From an uncultured Muribaculaceae bacterium (GTDB lineage: Bacteria; Bacteroidota; Bacteroidia; Bacteroidales; Muribaculaceae), in assembly GCA_947644475.1 (NCBI GenBank), contig CANRZQ010000030.1, forward strand, positions 1-15,484: 15,484 nucleotides of DNA, written 5' to 3'. Shown here in pieces: positions 6,389 through 14,585 of the stretch (positions are counted from its first letter, which is position 1; the number at the start of each line of letters is the position of its first letter). Both the position numbers and the translations under genes were made by a program. A model generated the notes under the pieces. That model saw only the letters and a list, made by a program, of their open reading frames with translations. It made no database searches and had not been told where the DNA came from.

Positions 6389-9300
6389 ATGAAAAAACTT
6401 CTTACCACTGCAATCGGCGCGGCCATCACAGCCGCAGCCATGGCGGCGCCATTGGCCCCTCGGCCCGTGGCCGACTTGCTCGGGCTTCGTGCCGGCACCG
6501 CCGCAAATGCCGGCGACTCATTCTCGCTTTCCGGCACGGCAGCACTTGCACCGGCACAGTCCGGCCCCATGCGGATAACCGGTGTCGACAACTCCGACCC
6601 CTCGAAAATCCACATCGTGGGATGCGTCGTATCACCCGACCACATCACCGGCATGTGGAGTTACACCACCGACTCGTGGGCCCCTCAGCGTCTAAACGAA
6701 AACGCCAACCTGGTATTCGCCACCGGCGGCGGTATGGCAGCGTCCGACGGCTACTACTATGTAACACAGTACCGCGAGGCCATGGGCTTTGAGGAAATCA
6801 AGACCATAAACTACGAGATGAACGGCGACTGGTCGGCATACGACAGTTACACCAGCGACATCACGAAGGTGGCCACCACCATGGCCTATTCGCCCGCCCG
6901 CGACCAGGCTTTCGGCTGCTTCGTAAACGCCGACCGCAACGGCTACGTATTCTGCGAATACAACTATCAGTATTTCGGAATCAAGCGCACCATCGCTGAA
7001 ATCGACACCGACAAGGTGTGGGCCGGCAGCGCGTTCTCGTCCGACAACACCCTCTATGCCATCACACGCCAGGGCGACCTCTACACCGTAGACCTCAACA
7101 CCGGCGCCATGACCCTCGTGGGAAGCACAGGCATCGAGACAAAATACCTTGCCGACGCGGCAATCGACACCGACACCGACACGATGTACTGGTGCGTGAA
7201 CTCCGACACGGAAAACGCGCTCTACACCGTCGACATCAAGACGGCCGCCGCCACCAAACTCTACGACCTCACCAACGAGGAGCAGATATGCGGCATGTTC
7301 ATAGCCCATGCCGAAGAAGAAACTCCGGCAGCGGCTCCGGCGGCAATATCATCATCGCCGTCGCTTTCGTTCTCGGGCACCTCGCTCTCGGGCAAAATCT
7401 CATTCTCACTGCCCCGCTACCAGTTCGACCAGCAGGCCGCGCTTGACGCCGAAACGGAACTCACATGGACAGTTTACGCCAACGGCAAGGAAATAGCCTC
7501 CGGCACCGGCCTGCCCAACGCACGAATCAATGCCGACATAGCAGTCGACACTCCCGACAGTTACTACTTCACCGTGGTTGTGTCCAACGCTGCCGGCTCG
7601 TCGCCCGCCAAAGGCATCAAGAAATATCTCGGCCCCGACACCCCCAAGGCACCCACATCGTTCCAACTCAAATTCAGCGGCTCCACCGTGACGCTCAACT
7701 GGAACAGCGTGGGCAGTTCGGGCGTAAACAACGGCTCTGTGGCTTACAGCAGCGCGACATACACCGTGGTGCGCTATCCCGACATGAAAACAGTGGTCGA
7801 CAACGAGGCCGTGCGCACCGCCACCGACGAGATTCCCGAATCCGACGAGCATGTCGACTACTACTATGTGCTCACCGCCACAGTAGAAGGCCTCACATCC
7901 GAGCCCAAGAAATCGGCAGTGCTCCCCGCCGGCCCCATCACCCCGGCCGCGACCGTCAACTTCGACGCCTCCACCTCGACCTTCGGCTGGACATTTACCG
8001 AAGGCGACCCCGCCGACGGCACAGTATGGGCCTGGTATGAATACGACAATGCAGTGCTCATGTACGCCTCCAAGGCCTTCGACGACTGGGCCATCTCCCA
8101 GGCCGAGATAGTGAAAGGCTGTTCGGCATACCCGTTCGCCATCGACATCAAGACGTCCAACTACTACGAGGAAACCTTCGAAGTGCTCTGGGGCACAGAG
8201 CCAACAATCGAGGCAATGACCAACACCATCATACCCGAATCGAAGCAAAAATCCTCGACATACACCACCTACACCGGCTCAATCAACACCGTGGCCGACG
8301 GCAAAATCTACTTCGCCATCCACGACAAGACAGCCACCGCATCGCAACTCTACTTCCGCAACATCTCGATAGGCGAAGGCGTAATCACCAAGGCCCCGGC
8401 CGCCGTGACATTCTCCGTGCAGCCCGAGACCGACGGCACCGCCAAGGCCACGATAACCTACACCCTGCCATCGACCGACATCGAAGGCAACCGGCTCGAC
8501 GAGGCCTCCGCCCTCACAAAGGTTGAAATCCTACGCGACGGCGAGGCAATCGCCACCCTCACCGAGAACATCCCCACCGAAGCCGACGCCACTTTTGTCG
8601 ACAGCGAAGGCCTCACCCTCGGCAAGCACTCATACAACGTAGTGGCCTATAACGCTTACGGAGCCGGCGCGTCCGAAGCCGTGGAAGTGATGGTAGGCCC
8701 CGGCAAACCCGCAGCCCCGGCAAACGCCAAAATGATTGAAGAAGGCAACACCGGCAAAGTGACCATCAGCTGGGACGCCGTAACCTCCGATGCCGACGGC
8801 AACGCCATCCTCCCCTCGGCCATCACCTACAAGGTTGTCGACCGAGCCTACAACGTTGTGGCCGAGAACCTCACCGACACATCCTACTCGCTCCAAGCAG
8901 TGGAAGAAGGCAAGCAAGAATTCCGTCAATACGGCATATACGCCGTGACCGTGGGCGGCGAGTCGGCCCTCGCCGGCACAGCCTACAAGCCCGTGGGCAC
9001 TCCCTACCCCACACCCTGGGCTGAATCATTTGCCAACGGCGGCGTATCGTCAATCTTTGGCTACAACTACATCTCCGGCTCCGAGCCCTGGCAGTTCGGC
9101 CAAAACGCCGAATGGTCGGCCACTCCTCAGGACGGCGACTTCGGCCTTGCCTACTTCGAGGCTTACGGCAAAGACCAGACAGCCCTCGTAACCGGCAAAA
9201 TCGACCTCTCAGGCATCGCCAATCCTGCCATCACCTACTACACCTACCGTTACAGCAGCGCCGATTACAGCAATGTATTCACCGTAGAGGCCGACCGCGG

Positions 9301-10900
9301 CGACGGCAACGGCTTTGTAGAGGTGCAGACCGACCCCATATTTATCGGCGAGGCTGCCACATGGCACAAGGTGACTGTCGACCTCAGCGAATACGACGGC
9401 GAGAGCGTGGTATTCCGCTTCAACCCCACCACAGTCGACGGCACCACCAAATCGAAAGGCGCATTCTACTTCCTCGACAACATCCGCATCACCTCGCACT
9501 CCGACTATAACCTCACCGCATCGCGCATCGAGGCCCCGTCGGTTGTAAACGCCAACGAAGATTTCGAAATCAACGTGACTGTGACCAACACCGGCGACAA
9601 AGATGTGCGCGGCTACGACATCGAACTCTGGTCGGGCGACGACTTCATCGACAGCAAGCCCGGCGCAGCCATCGCTCCCGAAGCATCGGCCACCGTTACC
9701 TTCGTCACATCCAACACAGTGCTCGACGGCGAGACACGCGACTACCACGCCACAATAGTTTTTGCCGACGACGAGATAGAGTCTGACAACATCACCGACC
9801 ACGTTACCGTAGGCATCGTCACAGCCGCCGTGCCCGTAGCCTCCGGCCTCACCGCCACACAGGACGGCGACAACGTTACCCTCACCTGGGCCGAGCCCGA
9901 CATGGCCACAGCCGCTCCCGCAGCCGTAACCGAGACATTTGAGACAGCCGACACCTGGGCACAGGCCGTGGAAGGCTGGAAAATAATCGACGGCGACGCC
10001 GCTCCCCTCATCTCTGTGAACAACCCCAAATTCCCGTTCAGCGCAGGAAAACTCGCCGCATGGTGGATCACCGACCAGGGATGGGACAGCGACAATGAGA
10101 CCTCAGTCGACCTCTGGCGCGCCCACAGCGGCACGAAATACCTCACCTCCGGTTCGGTAATGCGCGGCTCCACACCCGTGCAATGCGACGACTGGGCCAT
10201 CTCGCCGCGCCTCTTCGGCTGCGAGCAGGTAGTTACATTCTACGCCCGCAGTTTCTATGGCCAAGGCTCTTACGCCGGAGCATACCAGGAAGACTTCGAA
10301 GTGCTCTACTCCACCACCACTACCAATGTCGACGACTTCGTGTCGGCCGGCGAGGTGCAGAAAGTGCCCTTCTCCTGGACCAAATATTCGTTCCGCATGC
10401 CCACAGGCGCCCTCTATTTCGCAATCCGCTCGCGCTCTACCGACCAGTTCTTCCTCTTCATCGACGATGTGACATACATCCCCGCCACCGGAGAGGCGTC
10501 AGCCCCCACCGTCAAAGGCTACAACATCTATCGTGACGGACGCAAGATCAACACCGAACTTGTGACAGGCACGTCATACTCCGACAACAGCGTCCGCACC
10601 GAGGGCGACCACACCTATGTTGTCACAGCAGTTTACGCCGAAGGCGAATCGCGCCCGTCGAACGAGGCTTACCTCTCCTACTCCGGCGTGCTTGCTCCCG
10701 GAGCCGGCGCTCTCTCGGTGATTGCCGGCGAAGGCTTCATCGAGGTGAACGGAGCCGAAGGCCTTGACATCGACGTGTTCAACGCCGCAGGCATGTCTGT
10801 AGCCTCGGCACGCGGCAAAGACGCCGCCCGCTTCGCTGTCGGAACAGGCATCTACATCGTGCGCGCAGGCGCGACAGCCGTCAAGGTTGCCGTAAAATAA
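6389..10900 (+). CDS. Large exported multidomain protein: propeller-like N-terminus, Fn3 and choice-of-anchor J modules, type IX-like tail
   Basis: This 1503-residue protein starts MKKLLTTAIGAAITAAAMAA, a signal peptide. Residues ~80-310 form a propeller-like region with blade motifs LYAITRQGDLYTVDLNTGAM and ALYTVDIKTAAATKLYDL. Fn3-like modules follow at ~315-414 and 415-513. A choice-of-anchor J (cleaved-adhesin-like) module at ~514-669 carries DDWAIS. Two Fn3-like modules occupy ~670-770 and 771-866. A second jelly-roll module at ~872-1037 (WAESFANGG to YFLDNIRI) is followed by a CARDB-like module at ~1039-1145 (INVTVTNTGDKDV). The Fn3 starting ~1149 appears interrupted by a third choice-of-anchor J module (~1182-1361, CDDWAISPRLFG) and resumes at VKGYNIYRDG. 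The tail from ~1440 has IDVFNAAGMSV and GIYIVRAG and ends KVAVK, like a type A sorting domain. The probable role is surface adhesion or glycan/protein binding; no catalytic site is seen. Domain limits are by eye. Confidence 0.88.
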   Translation: MKKLLTTAIGAAITAAAMAAPLAPRPVADLLGLRAGTAANAGDSFSLSGTAALAPAQSGPMRITGVDNSDPSKIHIVGCVVSPDHITGMWSYTTDSWAPQRLNENANLVFATGGGMAASDGYYYVTQYREAMGFEEIKTINYEMNGDWSAYDSYTSDITKVATTMAYSPARDQAFGCFVNADRNGYVFCEYNYQYFGIKRTIAEIDTDKVWAGSAFSSDNTLYAITRQGDLYTVDLNTGAMTLVGSTGIETKYLADAAIDTDTDTMYWCVNSDTENALYTVDIKTAAATKLYDLTNEEQICGMFIAHAEEETPAAAPAAISSSPSLSFSGTSLSGKISFSLPRYQFDQQAALDAETELTWTVYANGKEIASGTGLPNARINADIAVDTPDSYYFTVVVSNAAGSSPAKGIKKYLGPDTPKAPTSFQLKFSGSTVTLNWNSVGSSGVNNGSVAYSSATYTVVRYPDMKTVVDNEAVRTATDEIPESDEHVDYYYVLTATVEGLTSEPKKSAVLPAGPITPAATVNFDASTSTFGWTFTEGDPADGTVWAWYEYDNAVLMYASKAFDDWAISQAEIVKGCSAYPFAIDIKTSNYYEETFEVLWGTEPTIEAMTNTIIPESKQKSSTYTTYTGSINTVADGKIYFAIHDKTATASQLYFRNISIGEGVITKAPAAVTFSVQPETDGTAKATITYTLPSTDIEGNRLDEASALTKVEILRDGEAIATLTENIPTEADATFVDSEGLTLGKHSYNVVAYNAYGAGASEAVEVMVGPGKPAAPANAKMIEEGNTGKVTISWDAVTSDADGNAILPSAITYKVVDRAYNVVAENLTDTSYSLQAVEEGKQEFRQYGIYAVTVGGESALAGTAYKPVGTPYPTPWAESFANGGVSSIFGYNYISGSEPWQFGQNAEWSATPQDGDFGLAYFEAYGKDQTALVTGKIDLSGIANPAITYYTYRYSSADYSNVFTVEADRGDGNGFVEVQTDPIFIGEAATWHKVTVDLSEYDGESVVFRFNPTTVDGTTKSKGAFYFLDNIRITSHSDYNLTASRIEAPSVVNANEDFEINVTVTNTGDKDVRGYDIELWSGDDFIDSKPGAAIAPEASATVTFVTSNTVLDGETRDYHATIVFADDEIESDNITDHVTVGIVTAAVPVASGLTATQDGDNVTLTWAEPDMATAAPAAVTETFETADTWAQAVEGWKIIDGDAAPLISVNNPKFPFSAGKLAAWWITDQGWDSDNETSVDLWRAHSGTKYLTSGSVMRGSTPVQCDDWAISPRLFGCEQVVTFYARSFYGQGSYAGAYQEDFEVLYSTTTTNVDDFVSAGEVQKVPFSWTKYSFRMPTGALYFAIRSRSTDQFFLFIDDVTYIPATGEASAPTVKGYNIYRDGRKINTELVTGTSYSDNSVRTEGDHTYVVTAVYAEGESRPSNEAYLSYSGVLAPGAGALSVIAGEGFIEVNGAEGLDIDVFNAAGMSVASARGKDAARFAVGTGIYIVRAGATAVKVAVK

Positions 10901-10928
10901 CACAGCACTGAATCATACAATCCCCTCC

Positions 10929-10965
10929 GCGGGCCGCATCTATCCGGTGCGGCCCGCTTTATTTT
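10929..10965 (+). terminator. Intrinsic terminator of the 1503-residue protein gene
   Basis: GCGGGCCGCA (10929-10938) and TGCGGCCCGC (10948-10957) form a perfect 10-bp stem with a nine-base loop, followed by TTTATTTT. It starts 29 bases past the stop codon and separates this gene from the lipoprotein downstream. Confidence 0.88.
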
Positions 10966-11013
10966 GCGAACAAAAACAGCCGCGGGCGTGTTATACATCA
11001 ATAACCAACGACT

Positions 11014-11607
11014 ATGTTTATGAAGCACTTGATACTCTATTCTGCCGCAATGTTCGCTATCATCTCCATAGCAGCATGCGACCGCCGCCCCGATGTGGAA
11101 GGCTCCTGGCAGGGAGCGCCGCAGCGTCTCGACCTGACACAGGCATCTACCGCCATGGCCACTCCCGCGATAACATTCCGAGCCGACTCCACCGTGACTA
11201 TCATGTCGGCGATAAACCTCACCGAGCCCATGCCTCAGTCGCAAAGCCCCGACGCGCCTTATCAGATAAGCATATCGGCGATAGCCACCGCCGAGGGCCG
11301 TTGGCAATACGACCCGTCGGACGACGATGAGATCATCATAACTATCAACCCCGACAATGTGTCGGTATCTGTCGACACCGACGCCGTGACATTTGCCCAG
11401 AACATGCTCACCGGCACACAGGCTCCGGCCGTCGACTCTATTCATCCGCAACTTGCCGAATACTACCGCAGGATGCTCACCCCGGCCATGCAGGCGGAAT
11501 TTGCCGCCTACCGCCATCTTGAAGATGTAAAAGTAAAATCGGGAGTGCTTAAATTTGAGATTCTCGACCGCGATATTACCATGACCGCGACCCCCGCAAT
11601 GCCCTGA
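11014..11607 (+). CDS. Small lipoprotein, possibly lipocalin-like
   Basis: This 197-residue protein has a type II signal peptide ending ISIAAC, with lipid-modified Cys22. The residues after it (DRRPDVEG) lack an acidic surface-export signal, so the protein more likely faces the periplasm. The mature part begins GSWQG and has alternating strands (ITFRADSTVTIMS, EGRWQYDPSDDDEIIITI), which loosely recall the first strands of lipocalin-like domains (G-x-W, then an F-x-x-DSTV strand). A charged helical stretch (HPQLAEYYRRMLTPAMQAEF) precedes the last strand. That fold call is a guess and the function is unknown. ATG at 11020 (MKHLILYS) is an equally good start, and no Shine-Dalgarno distinguishes them. 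Terminators on both sides suggest a single-gene transcript. Confidence 0.8.
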   Translation: MFMKHLILYSAAMFAIISIAACDRRPDVEGSWQGAPQRLDLTQASTAMATPAITFRADSTVTIMSAINLTEPMPQSQSPDAPYQISISAIATAEGRWQYDPSDDDEIIITINPDNVSVSVDTDAVTFAQNMLTGTQAPAVDSIHPQLAEYYRRMLTPAMQAEFAAYRHLEDVKVKSGVLKFEILDRDITMTATPAMP

Positions 11608-11626
11608 AACTAACGCACAAAACTAT

Positions 11627-11674
11627 AAAAATAGCCCTCAGATATGCCGTTTGGCATATCTGAGGGCTATTTTT
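11627..11674. terminator. Very long perfect hairpin terminator after the lipoprotein gene
   Basis: Positions 11627-11648 and 11653-11674 are perfect reverse complements, giving a 22-bp stem with loop GTTT, including A and T runs at the base. The core is ATAGCCCTCAGATATGCC. The stem can terminate transcription from either side, since T runs follow in both directions. It lies 19 bases past the lipoprotein stop and about 110 bases before the TonB receptor start. Confidence 0.85.
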
Positions 11675-11754
11675 TCTACAAAACATTCATTTTTAACATT
11701 TTCTTGCTGTTTTTTTCGAATTTAATAACTAATTTTACGCCTTGTTAACACTCC

Positions 11755-11787
11755 ATGAAAATAATTTTTCATCTATATTTAATATGA
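11755..11787 (+). other. Possible ten-codon leader peptide with ATGA overlap onto the TonB receptor start
   Basis: ATG at 11755 opens a ten-codon frame (MKIIFHLYLI) whose TGA at 11785-11787 overlaps the receptor start codon at 11784 in an ATGA arrangement. Its first six codons form a small inverted repeat, ATGAAAA-TAAT-TTTTCAT (11755-11772). There is no Shine-Dalgarno. In AT-rich DNA a frame this short can be chance; the exact ATGA junction is the reason to record it. Confidence 0.25.
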
Positions 11788-14567
11788 GACTAAAACTGTT
11801 TGTGCTTCTGCTTTTGTCGGCCTCTCTGCCGATATTAGCCCGGACCGTCAAGCTGCAAGGCGTGGTGGTCGACGCCGCTACGGGTGCCCCGATTCCGGGT
11901 GCCACCATTTCGCTGCGCACGCAAGGCATCGCCTCTCCATCCGGTGTTGCCGGCGATTTCCTTCTTCCCGGCGTAAATGCCGGCCAGGACTACCTCCTCA
12001 TCGTTGCCGACGGATACAGCCCGATGGGCATCGACATCAACACTCCCAATGTAGCCGACTACACTATCGGTGAAATCAAACTCTCGAAAGAAGGAGCCGA
12101 TGCCGTAGAATTCTACTCCCAGGCTTCCGACATGGTCTTCGACGAATCTGTAATCGAAGACGAAGAGGGCAACACACAGAATGTATCGGCCCTCACCGGA
12201 GCAAACGACAATCTCTACTATTCTACCGCAAGTTACAACTTCGGCCCGATGTACTTCCGCTATCGCGGCTACGACAGCCAGTATCAGGATGTCTACATCA
12301 ACGGAATACGCTTCAACGACCTCATCCGCGGACGCTTCAACTTCTCGTCGCTCCTTGGCATGACATCGCGCGCCTTCCGCAACAAGACCACCACCGTAGG
12401 CCTCGACGCCTCTGCTTACGGCTTCGGCGACATCGGCGGCTCGGTCAACTACAACACCCGCGCCGAGGACTATTCTCCCGGCTTCAACGGCTCGGTGGCC
12501 TACACCAACTCCAACTACATGCTCCGCGCTCTTCTGCAATATTCATCGGGCATGAACAAGCACGGATGGGCCTACTCTGTGGCTGCAATCGGACGCTACT
12601 CGAAAGAAGGCGTTGTCGACGGCACATTCTACAACTCGGCAGGTCTCTTCTTCTCGCTGGAAAAACGCCTCAACGCAGCCAACTCTCTCTCGCTCACCGC
12701 TTTCGGCGGCCCGACACAGCGCGCCAACTCTTCCGCCACCTACCAGGAAGCCTACGACCTCGTCGGCTCCAACCTCTACAACCCCAACTGGGGCTGGTAC
12801 GACGGCAAGAAACGCGCAGCACGCATCGTCGAGACTTTCGACCCCACTGTGATGCTCAACTGGCTCTATAAAAAGAACAACACCACCATCAACACCGGTG
12901 CTTCCGTACGCTGGGTCAACTACTCCACATCGGCCCTCCAATACTATAAAGCCAACGACCCCAACCCCACCTACTACCGCTATCTCCCCTCCTACTACGA
13001 GGACAACCAGGAACTTTTCGACCTTTACACCGACCTGTGGCGTACCGACGACTCGTTCCGTCAGATAAAATGGGACGAACTCTACCGCATCAACGCCATC
13101 ACCGTCGAGAACAACAAATCGCTACCCGAGGCCCAGCGTGCCGGCGCATCCTACATTCAGGAAAACCGTCACAGCAACCAGTTCAACGCCATGTTCAACT
13201 CCTACCTCAACCAGCGTCTCAACTCGCAGATGTCCATCCAGGCAGGCGTGTCGTTCAACTACACCAACGGCTCGTTCTACAAGACCGTGCGCGACCTTCT
13301 TGGAGCCGACTTCTGGCTCGATGTCGACCCGTTCTCCGACCGCGACATCTCCATCGCTCCCGACAACCTCCAAAACGACCTCGACAACCCCAACCGCCGC
13401 GTAGGCAAGGGCGACCGCTTCGGCTACGACTACAACCTCTACGCCCTGCAAGCCACAGCGTGGGCACAGCACGTGATCACAACTCCCCGCTGGGATGTGA
13501 ACTACGGCATGAAAATCGCCTACACACAATACCAGCGTGAAGGCCACATGCGCAACGGACGCGCTCCCCTCAACTCGCTCGGCAAAGGCCAGATCCACCG
13601 CTTCGACGACGCCACAATCAAGGCCGGAGCCGTCTACAAACTCGACGGACGCAACTACTTCTCGCTCCACGCCGAATACGGCACACGCGCCCCGCTCGTC
13701 GACAACATCTACATCGCTCCTCGCGTAAAAGACACATCGATACAAGACCCCACCAGCGAGCGCATCTTCTCCGGCGACATCGGCTACACATGGAACTACC
13801 GCCGTTTCCGCGGCTCCATCACCGGTTTCTACACCTCGATGGCCGACGTGACCGAACGCTTCGGCTTCTACGACGAACAGTACAACACATACACCAACTA
13901 CGTAATCTCCGGCGCAAAACGCGTGTACAAAGGCGTGGAACTCGGCATGGCCTACAAAATCACCCCCTCGATCACAGCCACCTTCGCCGGCACATACTCA
14001 CGCTACCAGTACAAGAACAACCCCGACGGCACACGTTCGTTTGAAAACGGCCTCTATCCCGACACTTCCCGCAAAATCTACCTCAAAAACTGCTATGCAG
14101 GCTCCGTGCCCCAGAGCGTGTTCAACGTAGGTGTCGACTATGCCGCTCCCAAAAACTGGTTCTTCAACCTCAACGGCACATTCCAGGGCGACGCTTACGT
14201 AAACCTCGCTCCCGCCTACCACGAATCGCTCGCCCACCTTTGGCAGCAGGCCGACGAGAACACCGGCCTCGGCATGACCACCGTGGAAGAACTTGAAGCC
14301 CGCCAGCGCGAACTCTCCGCTCAGGACAAACTCAAAAACGCATTCTCGCTCAACGCCTCTATCGGCAAAGCAATCTACTTCAAGAACAACCTCGCCCTCA
14401 ACTTCAACGTATCTGTAAACAATATCCTCAACAACAAGGACATCGTCACTTACGCTTACCAGCAGGGCCGTCTCGACACCAAAAACTACGACCGCAACGC
14501 CTACCCCAACCGTTACACCTACTCGCAGGGTATCCGCGTATTCGTAAATGTCGGCATACGATTCTAA
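11784..14567 (+). CDS. TonB-dependent outer-membrane receptor with CarboxypepD_reg-like N-terminal domain
   Basis: This 927-residue outer-membrane transporter is energised by TonB. The signal peptide MRLKLFVLLLLSASLPILA is followed by a CarboxypepD_reg-like domain (~23-110: LQGVVVDAATGAPIPGATIS). A plug domain follows at ~115-225, with FRYRGYDSQYQDVYINGIRF and YGFGDIGGSVNYNTRAED. The rest is a 22-strand-type barrel ending in the aromatic-terminated strand FVNVGIRF. The plug belongs to the RGYDSxYxDVYINGxxxND group seen in Bacteroidales and is not a typical SusC. The ATG at 11784 is chosen because it places the signal peptide first; an upstream in-frame TTG only adds 14 polar residues. The lipoprotein gene follows after 18 bases with no terminator, so they form one operon. 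The substrate is unknown; the partner's OB-fold-like domain makes nucleic acids or nucleotides one guess. Confidence 0.93.
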   Translation: MRLKLFVLLLLSASLPILARTVKLQGVVVDAATGAPIPGATISLRTQGIASPSGVAGDFLLPGVNAGQDYLLIVADGYSPMGIDINTPNVADYTIGEIKLSKEGADAVEFYSQASDMVFDESVIEDEEGNTQNVSALTGANDNLYYSTASYNFGPMYFRYRGYDSQYQDVYINGIRFNDLIRGRFNFSSLLGMTSRAFRNKTTTVGLDASAYGFGDIGGSVNYNTRAEDYSPGFNGSVAYTNSNYMLRALLQYSSGMNKHGWAYSVAAIGRYSKEGVVDGTFYNSAGLFFSLEKRLNAANSLSLTAFGGPTQRANSSATYQEAYDLVGSNLYNPNWGWYDGKKRAARIVETFDPTVMLNWLYKKNNTTINTGASVRWVNYSTSALQYYKANDPNPTYYRYLPSYYEDNQELFDLYTDLWRTDDSFRQIKWDELYRINAITVENNKSLPEAQRAGASYIQENRHSNQFNAMFNSYLNQRLNSQMSIQAGVSFNYTNGSFYKTVRDLLGADFWLDVDPFSDRDISIAPDNLQNDLDNPNRRVGKGDRFGYDYNLYALQATAWAQHVITTPRWDVNYGMKIAYTQYQREGHMRNGRAPLNSLGKGQIHRFDDATIKAGAVYKLDGRNYFSLHAEYGTRAPLVDNIYIAPRVKDTSIQDPTSERIFSGDIGYTWNYRRFRGSITGFYTSMADVTERFGFYDEQYNTYTNYVISGAKRVYKGVELGMAYKITPSITATFAGTYSRYQYKNNPDGTRSFENGLYPDTSRKIYLKNCYAGSVPQSVFNVGVDYAAPKNWFFNLNGTFQGDAYVNLAPAYHESLAHLWQQADENTGLGMTTVEELEARQRELSAQDKLKNAFSLNASIGKAIYFKNNLALNFNVSVNNILNNKDIVTYAYQQGRLDTKNYDRNAYPNRYTYSQGIRVFVNVGIRF

Positions 14568-14585
14568 TATATAATAATGTACACA

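Noticed and set aside
7406..8248. A 280-codon minus-strand frame inside the 1503-residue protein gene
   Set aside because: It is rich in G, V and H in a way typical of antisense frames of C-ending codons, and the plus frame has clear Fn3 motifs.
11730..11737. TAATTTTA as -7 box of the TonB receptor promoter
   Set aside because: It has one mismatch, and no -33 box lies at 19-21 bases. It is not strong enough to list as a promoter.
11742..11783. Upstream in-frame extension of the TonB receptor starting at TTG 11742
   Set aside because: It adds 14 polar residues before the signal peptide; ATG 11784 gives a normal signal peptide.
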